From positions 1 through 35,888 of the forward strand of contig CAMVEM010000007.1 of assembly GCA_947166515.1 (NCBI GenBank): a stretch of 35,888 nt of DNA, given 5' to 3'. Below, one piece after another: positions 16,939 to 25,697 of this stretch. How positions within the stretch are numbered: the first letter of the stretch is position 1; each line of letters starts with the position of its first letter. The notes below the pieces were generated by a model, which did not search any database, was not told the DNA's origin, and saw only the letters and a list, made by a program, of their open reading frames with translations. The translations under genes and the position numbers were made by a program. The stretch is from an uncultured Clostridia bacterium (lineage in GTDB: Bacteria; Bacillota; Clostridia; Oscillospirales; Ruminococcaceae).

Positions 16939-18129
16939 ATGAATAATGAATTTACAGCAAATCTCAGAAGAGAGCAAAAAAAATATGAGGCTCTGATATC
17001 AAGAAAAAACCAAGCGACAGATCAATACAACGGTATATTCACCCGATATGCTTACCCGGTGCTCACCGCGGCGCATACTCCGCTTTTCTGGAGATATGAC
17101 ATGAACCCGGAGACCAATCCATTCTTCATGGAACGCCTCGGCATCAACGCTGTGTTCAACAGCGGCGCGCTGTACATGAACGGTAAGTATTATCTTGCAG
17201 CGCGTGTCGAGGGAAGCGACAGAAAATCCTTCTTCGCTGTGGCTGAGAGCGACAGCCCCGTTGACGGCTTCCGCTTTCACGACTATCCCGTGAGACTCCC
17301 CGATACCTGCGCCGAGGAGACCAACGTCTATGATATGCGCCTCACAAAGCACGAGGACGGCTGGATATACGGTGTGTTCTGCTCCGAAAGCAAGGATACG
17401 GAATCAAACGACCTTTCCGCTGCAAACGCGCAGGCCGGCATAGTCCGCACGAAAGATCTCGAAACGTGGGAAAGACTTCCGAATCTTAAATCAAAATCCC
17501 CGCAGCAGAGAAATGTCGTGCTGCACCCCGAATTTGTTGACGGAAAATACGCGTTCTACACACGCCCGCAGGACGATTTTATAAGCACAGGTTCCGGCGG
17601 CGGTGTTTGCTTCGGGCTTGTAGAAGACATTACAGATCCGGTTATCTGCACCGAGGAAAAAGTCATCTCGCCGCGCAGATACCATACTATCACCGAGGTC
17701 AAGAACGGTGCGGGCGCCGTGCCGATAAAAACGCCGAAGGGCTGGATACACATTGCTCACGGAGTGCGCAACACAGCCGCAGGACTGCGCTATGTGATCT
17801 ATGTTTTTGCAACTGCGCCCGATGATCCGTCAAAGCTCATTGCGGAACCGTCAGGCCTGTTCATTGCACCGCACGGATCGGAGAGAGTCGGCGATGTCTC
17901 GAACGTCGTATTCACAAATGGAGCTGTCGTCAACGATAAGAACGAAGTCTATATCTACTACGCTTCGTCGGACACAAGACTGCACGTTGCCTCCACAACA
18001 TTAGACAGGCTTATAGACTACACATTCTCCACGCCGTCCGATCCGCTCAGAAGCGTTGACTGCGTAAAGCAGCGCTGCGAGCTGATAAGCAGAAACCTTG
18101 AATATATGAAGGCGAACGGTATTGAATGA
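16939..18129 (+). CDS. GH130 glycoside phosphorylase, likely 4-O-beta-D-mannosyl-D-glucose phosphorylase
   Basis: This is a 396-aa cytosolic protein without a signal peptide. The whole chain matches the five-bladed propeller fold of GH130, most like subfamily 1: an RYxxNPVLTxxH-like N-terminus, FNSGA, RVEG, and NVYDMRLT with the expected catalytic acid D132, then HPEF and YHTI...GAGAVPI. The family phosphorolyses beta-1,4-mannosyl-glucose to mannose 1-phosphate and glucose. Substrate specificity is inferred from overall resemblance. In Ruminococcus mannan use this enzyme normally acts after a mannobiose 2-epimerase, which is not in this window. It stands alone with its own promoter and a downstream bidirectional terminator. 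A GH5-like lipoprotein glycosidase lies in the convergent operon. Confidence 0.9.
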   Translation: MNNEFTANLRREQKKYEALISRKNQATDQYNGIFTRYAYPVLTAAHTPLFWRYDMNPETNPFFMERLGINAVFNSGALYMNGKYYLAARVEGSDRKSFFAVAESDSPVDGFRFHDYPVRLPDTCAEETNVYDMRLTKHEDGWIYGVFCSESKDTESNDLSAANAQAGIVRTKDLETWERLPNLKSKSPQQRNVVLHPEFVDGKYAFYTRPQDDFISTGSGGGVCFGLVEDITDPVICTEEKVISPRRYHTITEVKNGAGAVPIKTPKGWIHIAHGVRNTAAGLRYVIYVFATAPDDPSKLIAEPSGLFIAPHGSERVGDVSNVVFTNGAVVNDKNEVYIYYASSDTRLHVASTTLDRLIDYTFSTPSDPLRSVDCVKQRCELISRNLEYMKANGIE

Positions 18130-18157
18130 TCTGATGATCCGGACCGATCGAGAATAT

Positions 18158-18194
18158 AAAAAAGCCCGTCGTTTCAAAAGCGACAGGCTTTTTA
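18158..18194. terminator. Bidirectional terminator between GH130 and the rhodanese gene
   Basis: Arms 18159-18171 and 18181-18193 pair as AAAAAGCC-GTCG with CGAC-GGCTTTTT, with one unpaired base on each side. It ends in T runs on both strands and so serves the plus-strand GH130 gene and the minus-strand operon. Confidence 0.9.
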
Positions 18195-18223
18195 TTATGT
18201 GCCCCGGATAATAAGTCCGTTAA

Positions 18224-18658
18224 TTACTCTTCTTTCTTAACTGTTTCACTCGTCCAGTCTATGATCCCGCCGAACTCATACACATGGGTATATCCCATAT
18301 CAAAGAGCTTTTGAGCCGCTTCTTTGCTTCTTCTTCCGCTCCTGCAATACACAAGTATCACCTGGTCAAGATCGGGAAGTCCCGCGGGCTTCGTATCTTA
18401 TATGCTTTCGTTCGGAATGCATATCGCACCCGGGATATGCCCCTCATCGAATTCGTCCTGTCTGCGCACGTCAACGATAATATGACCGTCATCTGTCTGC
18501 ATCATTTTCTTTGCTTCTTCCTGCGAGATCTGAGCAAAGCTGCGCACCATACCGTCGCCGTCAAGTATCTGACCCTGTGAAGCACAGCCGCCGAGAAGCA
18601 GCGAAGCAACAATGATCGCAGCTATAAAAAGGATATTCGTTTTTGACCTTAGTTTCAT
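18224..18658 (-). pseudogene. Rhodanese-domain lipoprotein interrupted by an in-frame TAA
   Basis: Reading from the ATG at 18658 (also possible: 18670), a lipoprotein signal peptide ends in LLLGGC (lipid Cys25). The first half of a rhodanese fold follows (VDVRRQDEFDEGHIPGAICIPNESI). Codon 87 is TAA (18400-18398). The same frame then continues without any shift as DTKPAGLPDLDQ...VYCRSGRRSKEAAQKLFDMG to a normal stop at 18224-18226. The rhodanese active-site loop CRSGRR (C105) lies after the internal stop, so the short product would be inactive. The surrounding half-domains are well preserved, which suggests a recent nonsense change, a sequencing error or readthrough. It follows the GH5 gene by about 80 bp and was probably the last gene of that operon. 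Confidence 0.8.
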
Positions 18659-18738
18659 CAGATCACCCATTCTTCAGCGTTCTGATGATCGACACAAAAG
18701 ACGATCACGCATCAATTATCCTTCGATCTTTTTTTGCT

Positions 18739-19923
18739 TCACGCCGCATCCGGCAAAGTATCCCACGCTCCGAGCGGATCGATCTTTTCGGGAATATATG
18801 CATAAAGATCGTTAGTTGCTTTCTGCGTCAGATCGTAGCGATACCACATCGGTTCTTCTCCCTTGCGAGGCTCCATCCAGACAAGAATACCGTTCCAGCC
18901 CTTGTCGTACATAGACTTGTATTTATCCGACAATGACATTTTGCACTTGTCTTCGTCGTCATTCGCTGTCTCGCCGATCATACAGGGCTTGTCAGTCGGC
19001 AGCCCGTATTCCGCGGGAGTCATACTGCACGGGAATCCCCATATCGAGCGCATCCAGTCATAATAGTGCACGCTGTAAAAGTCAAGATACGCGCCATCGA
19101 GCCCTGTGAGCTTCTTAAGATACTCGTCGGAAACCTTGTTTCCCTGGATACTGTCGGAATTATATTTTATCATAGCCGTACCCACAGTAACGAGCAGATC
19201 GCTGTTCTTGTGTATCGTATCTGCACATTTGCCGAGAAGATAGGATATGTTATCCCAGCTTATCTTACCGCATTCCTCGTTCTCAAAAACCCAGTCCGGC
19301 TCGTTCATTATGTCGATGCCCATTATATAATCACAGTCCTTATATCGCGAGCAGAACTCACTGACATAAAGCTCTGCGTACTGGTCGCACAATTCCTTTG
19401 ATTTAAGCAATGTCTGCCAGTACTTGTACTTGAAGTGATCGAACGAAAGCAGAGTCGGCATGACATATACCTTATATTTTTCCGCGATCGCAAACAGCTT
19501 GTCAAGATCGCGCCAGTGCGCTTTGTTCACATGATCTATTTCACCGTCGTAATCAACATCAACAATAGAGTCGCCGTTGCAGTTTACCCATATCCTTGTG
19601 CAGTTGATATGGTCTGAGGCGAGATCTGCGAAGGTCTTATCCCATACCGCTTCGTCCATATGACCGTCAAAATCGTTCCAGGTGAACCACGGGGTATTTC
19701 CGCCGCTGAACCAGATCTCCTTACCGCCGACCATGAACTTTGTTCCCTCAATATACACATGAGCGTCAGACTTGACCGGCTCAGGCGCGGAAGTTGTGCT
19801 CCCGGATACCGATGTTTTGCTCGTGCTGACGGTTTGGGCGGTCGTATCATTACCGCAGCTTACTGCGGTAAAACTCAGCACTGACGCCATCAGAACAGCT
19901 GTAAGTTTTTTTATAACATTCAT
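18739..19923 (-). CDS. GH5-like glycoside hydrolase lipoprotein (probable endo-beta-mannanase or related glucanase)
   Basis: This 394-aa protein has a lipoprotein signal (AVSC, Cys23) and a Ser/Thr-rich linker at about 25-50. Residues 55-385 look like a clan-A TIM barrel: RIWVN near 110, DIMNEPDW with acid/base E208, HYYDW near 285, and MIGETAN with nucleophile E318. These fit GH5, which cuts beta-1,4 mannans or glucans; the subfamily cannot be fixed by eye. It would act outside the cell, tethered to the membrane. AAAAGGTGAT precedes the ATG. It starts 27 bp after the alcohol dehydrogenase gene and leads into the rhodanese gene. Its proximity to GH130 suggests manno-oligosaccharide production. 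Confidence 0.78.
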   Translation of the reverse strand: MNVIKKLTAVLMASVLSFTAVSCGNDTTAQTVSTSKTSVSGSTTSAPEPVKSDAHVYIEGTKFMVGGKEIWFSGGNTPWFTWNDFDGHMDEAVWDKTFADLASDHINCTRIWVNCNGDSIVDVDYDGEIDHVNKAHWRDLDKLFAIAEKYKVYVMPTLLSFDHFKYKYWQTLLKSKELCDQYAELYVSEFCSRYKDCDYIMGIDIMNEPDWVFENEECGKISWDNISYLLGKCADTIHKNSDLLVTVGTAMIKYNSDSIQGNKVSDEYLKKLTGLDGAYLDFYSVHYYDWMRSIWGFPCSMTPAEYGLPTDKPCMIGETANDDEDKCKMSLSDKYKSMYDKGWNGILVWMEPRKGEEPMWYRYDLTQKATNDLYAYIPEKIDPLGAWDTLPDAA

Positions 19924-19950
19924 GATTTATCACCTTTTATTGTCTGTACA

Positions 19951-21114
19951 TTACAGCGACGCAGTGAATATCTCTGCAATGTCCTTTTCCATAAGCGGAG
20001 CCCACGCTTTTTCAAGACCCTCGTTCTCTGCAACATGGTGCGCCATTTCGCCGATACGGCTCTCGTCGATACCAACGTCTTTCAGGTGCATCGGGATTCC
20101 GATAGATTCAAAGAAGCGATATGTTTCGTCGATAGCCTTGTTTGCAATATCGAATCTGTCAAGCGTGCTGTCAATTCCGAACACATTTACGCCGTACTTG
20201 ACGAAGCGGTCAACAGTCTTCTCACTCAGGATATGCTTCATCCAGCGGGGAGTGATTATTGCAAGGCCCTCGCCGTGCGTTATGTCATAGTATGCTGAAA
20301 GAGCGTGTTCCATACCGTGACATGGCCAGCCGGTCGGACTGCTTCCAAGCGAGTATATTCCGTTGCAGCCATAAGTGCAGTCGAGCATCATCTCGGCTCT
20401 TGCGTTATAATCTTCCGGGTTCTCAAGGCACTTGCGGGCATTCACCATAAGGCTCTTCAAACCGGCCTCCATAAAGCCGTCATTGAGCAGCGTCGATTCT
20501 TCGCAGAAATACTGTTCCATGATGTGATTCATTGCGTCCGCGCAGCCTGCCGCGATCTGTTTCTTCGGAACGGTAAATGTGTATGTCGGGTCAAGGAACG
20601 ACACCTCAGGGAAAAGAAGCGGATCCATATATCCGATCTTATCATTAGTCTCAGTGCGTGAAATAACACCGCCGCAGTCATATTCACTTCCCGTCGCCGC
20701 AAGTGTAATGATATCAACGATAGGCAGCGCAGCTTTCGCTTTTACCTTGTAAGATATCAGATCCCACGGGTCGCCGTCATACTTTGCTCCCGCCGCAATA
20801 GCCTTTGAACAGTCGAGAACGCTGCCGCCGCCGACCGAAAGAATAACGTCAACATTATGTTTCTTACAGAGCTTTACGCCGTCGAGAACGCTCGGATCAT
20901 ACTTCGGATTGGGCTGGATACCGGGCAGTTCGTATATCTCGCAGTCCGCCAACAGCTCCTTTACCTTGTCATATAGACCGATTTTTTTGATACTTCCGCC
21001 GCCGTATGTAAGAAGTATCTTTTTCCCATACTTGCTCATTACCTCCGGGAGCTTCGAAACAACGCCTTTTCCGAAGATAAGTCTTGTGGGGGTCATGTAG
21101 TCGAAGTTGCGCAT
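19951..21114 (-). CDS. Iron-containing alcohol dehydrogenase (butanol dehydrogenase/YqhD-like)
   Basis: This 387-aa cytosolic oxidoreductase has the group III Fe-ADH layout. The N-terminal nucleotide-binding half contains TYGGGSIK and SVGGGSVLD. The C-terminal helical half contains metal ligands D193 and H197 (ADAMNH), H266 (CHGMEH) and H280 (THGEG), with the usual spacing of 4 and 14. It probably reduces an aldehyde with NAD(P)H in fermentation, or detoxifies aldehydes. The ATG follows AGGAGG by 8 nt. It lies 26 bp after a 70-aa gene and 27 bp before the GH5 gene, so it is the middle of an operon. Confidence 0.92.
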   Translation of the reverse strand: MRNFDYMTPTRLIFGKGVVSKLPEVMSKYGKKILLTYGGGSIKKIGLYDKVKELLADCEIYELPGIQPNPKYDPSVLDGVKLCKKHNVDVILSVGGGSVLDCSKAIAAGAKYDGDPWDLISYKVKAKAALPIVDIITLAATGSEYDCGGVISRTETNDKIGYMDPLLFPEVSFLDPTYTFTVPKKQIAAGCADAMNHIMEQYFCEESTLLNDGFMEAGLKSLMVNARKCLENPEDYNARAEMMLDCTYGCNGIYSLGSSPTGWPCHGMEHALSAYYDITHGEGLAIITPRWMKHILSEKTVDRFVKYGVNVFGIDSTLDRFDIANKAIDETYRFFESIGIPMHLKDVGIDESRIGEMAHHVAENEGLEKAWAPLMEKDIAEIFTASL

Positions 21115-21140
21115 AGTGGAATCCTCCTGTATTTGTATTT

Positions 21141-21353
21141 TTAAACTGTTTTACAGTTTTTTTCGATATCTTCATCGGACACCGTTACCCCGACATCCCA
21201 TTTCAGTCTATAAGCGAGCATATCCGGCAGCTGCACTTTCCTTTCAGCTCCGCTGTCAGATGATAGTATCAGTGTTACCATAGGCTCTTCGCCGAGCAGA
21301 AAGCCTTCACAGCCATTGTCGGGTTCTATCAGATCAATTATTTTATAGGTCAT
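21141..21353 (-). CDS. Small hypothetical protein (70 aa)
   Basis: I do not recognise this protein. It is acidic overall (DLIEPDNG, DEDIEKN), has no signal peptide or membrane segment, and reads as a small beta-rich domain. AGAGGA lies about 10 nt before the ATG, and a near-consensus promoter lies about 67 bp upstream. It is the first gene of the operon with the alcohol dehydrogenase. It is supported by promoter, ribosome binding site and tight spacing, not by homology. Confidence 0.65.
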   Translation of the reverse strand: MTYKIIDLIEPDNGCEGFLLGEEPMVTLILSSDSGAERKVQLPDMLAYRLKWDVGVTVSDEDIEKNCKTV

Positions 21354-21419
21354 AGCGTAATATTCCTCTGTAAAATAATAATGAACAGGTTTAAACTGAG
21401 ATTTGACCGATCCATTTTC

Positions 21420-21448
21420 ATTTTATCACAATCAGGTATTTTTTTCAA
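21420..21448 (-). promoter_or_regulatory. Promoter of the 70-aa gene / alcohol dehydrogenase / GH5 operon
   Basis: On the minus strand TTGAAA (21448-21443) and TAAAAT (21425-21420) have a 17-bp spacer. Confidence 0.7.
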
Positions 21449-21541
21449 GATATTTGCAGCATAATTATCAATTTCTGCACATCTGCTTTAAAATCGCAGT
21501 AAAAACAAATTTACACCTGAAAGTTATTTTATTAACAAAGG

Positions 21542-21570
21542 TTGACAATACAGCCAAAAAGTAGTATAAT
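21542..21570 (+). promoter_or_regulatory. Consensus promoter of the S8 protease gene
   Basis: TTGACA (21542-21547) and TATAAT (21565-21570) have a 17-bp spacer. Both hexamers are perfect. The start codon at 21618 follows GAGAGG by 6 nt. Confidence 0.88.
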
Positions 21571-21617
21571 ATTTTTGGTATATTTATATACTAATCTGTT
21601 AAAATGAGAGGTTTACT

Positions 21618-24600
21618 ATGAAAAGGAAACGGTTGATATCAATCTTTCTATGTGCAGCGATGCTGGTTACACAGGCTTTACCGGTTTATGCAGAAAATGC
21701 TGACAATGCTGATAATACCGAAGAAGTCTATCTCGCAGAAATACGTACCAAATTCAAAGGAATGCCCGCAGACTATTCCCAGACTGCCCGTGAGGTCGAG
21801 CTGAAGGTTAAACAGCAGAAAACGATCGGCGCACTTGAGAATATGACTCCCAACGTCGATTATGTTGCGAATCAGATCGTTTATCTTGCTGACACTAAAG
21901 AAGAAGCGCTTACGGTAGCGGAAGCATACAATGCCACTCTCGTATCGTATCAGTACAGAGTAGCTACAGCCTTGCTTTCCGAAGGCACTACTGTTGCCGA
22001 AGCTGTTGCTGTCGGCTCCGAGCCGGCATATAATATGCCGCTCGTCAGCGCAAACTACATAACCACATTTGATGATACAGAGCTGAGATCGCCGGAGATC
22101 GAGGAAGACTTCGATCAGTCCGCAGTCAGCACAGTCACAAAGGATTCGGGATATGTAGCAATAGATTACAATGATCCCGCACTTTATCCGAGATATCGTT
22201 TCTATAAGAAAGACGCATATGATCCCGAAGCTGAAGGCACTGAAAAAAGCGGCTATCAGTGGATGCACAGCGCGATCGGTACTTTCGAAGCATGGAAGAC
22301 CACAACAGGCAGCAGCGATATCACTGTAGCTGTTATTGATACCGGTGTCAACGATCAGCACGAGGACCTTAAGGGTCACTCTGTCAACGTTACCGATGCC
22401 TTTGACCTTGTTGATTTAAACGGCAAACCAACGGAGGCTTTAGACATTTCCGGACATGGTACTCACGTAGCGGGTATTATTGGCGCGACGCTCAATAACG
22501 GCGTTGGCGGCGCCGGCATAGCTCCCGGAGTAAATATCTTAGGCTTGCCGATCTTCATTGGTATTTATGGAGGATGCTACTGTCTGGCCAGTGCTCAGAT
22601 GTCTGCCTTGATGTACGTTGCCGGAGCTAATGATGACGCAACTATGGGTGAACCCAGAGCTGATATTATTAATTTAAGTATAGGCGGTTGCAATTATAAT
22701 GCTTATATGCAGATGATATATGATTATCTGTATAGTGTAGGTGTAACCGTTGTTGCGGCAGCAGGAAATGATTGTTCCAATGCTATAGAATACCCCGGCG
22801 GATACGATCACGTTATAACAGTAGCTGCTCTTAATCAGGATCTCTCAAAAACCTGGTTCTCAAACTATGGTTCTCATATCGACATCGCAGCACCCGGTAT
22901 GGATATATATTCCACCTGGAACGGCCATGATGATTCAGAAGAAGAGTTTGCGGTCGAGGACCACAATGACTGGTACACGCTCATGAATGGAACATCTCAG
23001 GCGACACCGGTAGTCGCGGGAGCCTGCGCGCTTTATATGAGCGCAGTGGGACACGTTGATCCGGACACGATGCTGACTGTTCTCAAGAAGACCGCGACAA
23101 AGCTTTCCGATAAAACTTTAGGCGCAGGTATGGTAAATGCTGCGGCTATGATGCCCGACAGCTCAAAAGACAACGCACTCAATATCCCCGTTGTCAGCAA
23201 GATATCCGCTGACGGCAAAGTAAAGACCGTGGTCGGAACTTCGGTAACTCTTGAAGAAGGCGAGAAACTTTGCGTTGATGCTCCCGAAGGCGCGATCGGT
23301 GATATAGCTATATTCAGTGTGAACGGCAAAGATCCCGCTTATAAAGACGGTGTTGTTAGCAACACAAGTACATTCACCGCTAAGCTCGGCACCGCAATAG
23401 ATCCTACTGAATATACCACATCGCAGAGCTTCAAGGTAAAAGCTGCTTATGTAAGCCCCGCCGGCACACGCAGCAAGGTCGTAACTGTCGCTGTAACAGT
23501 GAATAAGGTGCTTTCCGGCAATATAGAGATCACAGGACAGGCAAAGATCGCAGCAGGCAAGAACGCGACATATAAAGCAACAAGAACCGATAATTCACGC
23601 AGCAAGAAAGTCACATGGAGCCTGAAGGGTGCACCCGAAGGCGTTGCTATCAGCAAAAGCGGCAAGGTCACTGTAGCTGCGACCGTAGCTGCAGGCAAAA
23701 CATTCAAAGTAGTTGCTACAGCAGCAGACAATGAAGAGATAACAGGTTCCTTCGACGTAACGACTTCGGCGGCTTTAACAAGCATGAGACTCAGCTTCGC
23801 AGGCGATGCACTTAACGAGAGTGTAAACGCTCCCGCATTCGAAAAGAACGGCGATTACAAGAGCGTGAGAATGTACACTGTGGATATCGGCACAACAGAC
23901 TTCAAAGAAAACGAGCTCATTCCGACTATAACCACATCAGCCGGCGCAACGGAGCTGTCCGATTATACTGTAACAAGCTCGAACGAAAAAGCAGTTAAAT
24001 ATAAAGACGGAAAGATCCTTGCTGTCGGCGCAGGTACCGCAAAGCTGACATTTGCTATGGCGGACGGCAACAAGCAGAAGGTCACTCTTTCAGTTACCGT
24101 AATTGTTCCTGCTTCCGATATCGTACTTAAGACAAAGAATAAGCAGTGGATCCTGGCTCCGGGCGGCAGCATTCAGCTTCTCGGTATGCTTGGCACCAGC
24201 TATGGCAAACCAACAATATCAACGCCTGAGTATGAATATGATGTATGGATGAGATATTCTGTCTATGATTCAAACGATGAGTTTGTACGTTACGCATGGT
24301 ACAATGCAACCGACCAGTTTAAAAAAGGAAATTATGTCACTATCGCGAAGAATGGCAAACTCACACTCAAGAAAACTGTTGGCAAGTTCGTGGACGACTA
24401 TTTTACAACTCATAATTGGGAGTTCACTTCTAACGGACAGACATATACGTTTGATTTGCCCTGCCTCAATATAAGAGCTAAGACAACCGACGGCACAGGC
24501 TATGTTTCCGATTACTATACGGTATACATGCCATATTGGACTTACAGTAAGATCACAAACTTAACACCAAACTTTATTGATAAGAATGGCAACTATGAAT

Positions 24601-24929
24601 CTAAAATAGCTGGAAACAAGATCACTGTTGTTCCTTTGCCGGTGGATGAAAACGGTTATTTTGAATCTACTTTTACCACCCAAGTCAGGGTAAAATTTGA
24701 TGGTCTTGTTTTTGACGATAATGAGACTGCATATCAGTTCAAGAGCAGCGATCCTTCAAAAGCAACAATAATCTTTGATCATTATGACTATGATAAAGAC
24801 TATGCTGTTTTCAGAGTATATCTATATAAGCCCGGAAGTGCAACACTCACTATCTCAGCCAATGACGGCATTGGAAAATCCATAAAGATCACCATCAAGT
24901 CGTCAGCTCAGAAAGTTAAGAAATCATAA
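21618..24929 (+). CDS. Secreted subtilisin-family (S8) serine protease with bacterial Ig-like domains
   Basis: This is an 1103-aa protein. A signal peptide (KRKR, hydrophobic core, VYA cleavage near 25) is followed by a propeptide-like region to about 190. The peptidase S8 domain spans about 215-510 with an intact triad: D241 in VAVIDTGV, H280 in GHGTHVAG and S460 in NGTSQATP. The oxyanion Asn is in AAAGND. Residues about 634-716 and 790-840 look like Big_2-type Ig repeats, and the tail to 1103 is beta-rich and aromatic. No sortase motif or dockerin was seen, so it is probably secreted or held by its repeats. It has its own consensus promoter and a terminator. The substrate is unknown; it could mature or degrade surface or extracellular proteins. 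Confidence 0.92.
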   Translation: MKRKRLISIFLCAAMLVTQALPVYAENADNADNTEEVYLAEIRTKFKGMPADYSQTAREVELKVKQQKTIGALENMTPNVDYVANQIVYLADTKEEALTVAEAYNATLVSYQYRVATALLSEGTTVAEAVAVGSEPAYNMPLVSANYITTFDDTELRSPEIEEDFDQSAVSTVTKDSGYVAIDYNDPALYPRYRFYKKDAYDPEAEGTEKSGYQWMHSAIGTFEAWKTTTGSSDITVAVIDTGVNDQHEDLKGHSVNVTDAFDLVDLNGKPTEALDISGHGTHVAGIIGATLNNGVGGAGIAPGVNILGLPIFIGIYGGCYCLASAQMSALMYVAGANDDATMGEPRADIINLSIGGCNYNAYMQMIYDYLYSVGVTVVAAAGNDCSNAIEYPGGYDHVITVAALNQDLSKTWFSNYGSHIDIAAPGMDIYSTWNGHDDSEEEFAVEDHNDWYTLMNGTSQATPVVAGACALYMSAVGHVDPDTMLTVLKKTATKLSDKTLGAGMVNAAAMMPDSSKDNALNIPVVSKISADGKVKTVVGTSVTLEEGEKLCVDAPEGAIGDIAIFSVNGKDPAYKDGVVSNTSTFTAKLGTAIDPTEYTTSQSFKVKAAYVSPAGTRSKVVTVAVTVNKVLSGNIEITGQAKIAAGKNATYKATRTDNSRSKKVTWSLKGAPEGVAISKSGKVTVAATVAAGKTFKVVATAADNEEITGSFDVTTSAALTSMRLSFAGDALNESVNAPAFEKNGDYKSVRMYTVDIGTTDFKENELIPTITTSAGATELSDYTVTSSNEKAVKYKDGKILAVGAGTAKLTFAMADGNKQKVTLSVTVIVPASDIVLKTKNKQWILAPGGSIQLLGMLGTSYGKPTISTPEYEYDVWMRYSVYDSNDEFVRYAWYNATDQFKKGNYVTIAKNGKLTLKKTVGKFVDDYFTTHNWEFTSNGQTYTFDLPCLNIRAKTTDGTGYVSDYYTVYMPYWTYSKITNLTPNFIDKNGNYESKIAGNKITVVPLPVDENGYFESTFTTQVRVKFDGLVFDDNETAYQFKSSDPSKATIIFDHYDYDKDYAVFRVYLYKPGSATLTISANDGIGKSIKITIKSSAQKVKKS

Positions 24930-24944
24930 ATCAATAATAGTAAC

Positions 24945-24984
24945 AACGCCCGCGGGGATTTTCCTCACGGGCGTTCTTTTATTA
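24945..24984. terminator. Terminator between the S8 protease and the ABC transporter operon
   Basis: Arms 24945-24952 (AACGCCCG) and 24968-24975 (CGGGCGTT) pair, with further pairing inside. CTTTTATTATT follows on the plus strand, so it mainly serves the protease. On the minus strand the T run is weak, but the convergent operon ends 32 nt before it. Confidence 0.82.
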
Positions 24985-25006
24985 TTGTTTTCCGGTTATG
25001 TTCAAC

Positions 25007-25684
25007 TTAACCCACAAGCCGTCCGCTGTCGAGGCGGATTATCCTATTGCCGTATTCGGCGGTTTCCTGTGAGTGAGTTACCTGTAAGAAAGTTATTCCC
25101 TTTTCCTGGTTGATACGCTTGAAAAGCTCCATTATCTCTATGGTAGTCTTACTGTCGAGATTTCCGGTAGGCTCGTCCGCAAGCAGTATCTCAGGTTCGG
25201 AAAGTACAGCTCTTGCAATTGAAACTCTCTGCTGCTGACCACCGGAAAGCTGTGACGGCTTCTGCTTTCTTTTTTCGGTAAGACCTGTGATCTCAAGGAT
25301 CTCTTCGAGCTTTTCCTTGTAGCCGGGAACGTTCTTCTTCGCCATTTTTATCGGAAGAAGGATATTGTCCTCAACAGAAAGGTTCTGCACAAGATTGTAA
25401 AACTGGAATATGAATCCTATTTTTGCAAGCCTGAGCCTGGACATCTCGCTTTCTTTCATTCCGGTCATTTTCTGACCGCTTATATAGATGCTTCCCTCAT
25501 AATCGGTATCAAGGCCGCCTATAAGGTACAGAAGCGTTGACTTTCCGCTTCCCGACGAGCCCATGAGCGACGCGAATTCACCCTTGTGTATCTCAAGCGA
25601 GACATTATCGAGCACCTTATTCATAGCCTCGCCTTTACCAAATGTTTTGCTGACATTCTCGACCTTAAGAATTGCTTCTTCCAT
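25007..25684 (-). CDS. ABC transporter ATP-binding protein (LolD/MacB-like, FtsX-permease partner)
   Basis: This 225-aa ATPase has all the nucleotide-binding motifs: Walker A GSSGSGKST (42-50), Q-loop Q94, signature LSGGQ (146-150), Walker B ILLADE (166-171), and an H-loop His204. NLDS after Walker B is typical of the MacB/LolD/BceA group that works with FtsX-type permeases and drives mechanotransmission or export. Its ribosome binding site AAGGAGG overlaps the stop codon of the permease gene, 13 bp upstream, so the pair is translationally coupled. It is the last gene of the unit. Confidence 0.95.
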   Translation of the reverse strand: MEEAILKVENVSKTFGKGEAMNKVLDNVSLEIHKGEFASLMGSSGSGKSTLLYLIGGLDTDYEGSIYISGQKMTGMKESEMSRLRLAKIGFIFQFYNLVQNLSVEDNILLPIKMAKKNVPGYKEKLEEILEITGLTEKRKQKPSQLSGGQQQRVSIARAVLSEPEILLADEPTGNLDSKTTIEIMELFKRINQEKGITFLQVTHSQETAEYGNRIIRLDSGRLVG

Positions 25685-25697
25685 TTCGTTTTCCTCC

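Noticed and set aside
18398-18400. Recoded stop codon (selenocysteine-type) in the rhodanese gene
   Set aside because: The codon is TAA, not TGA, and related rhodaneses have an ordinary residue here; pseudogene or error is simpler.
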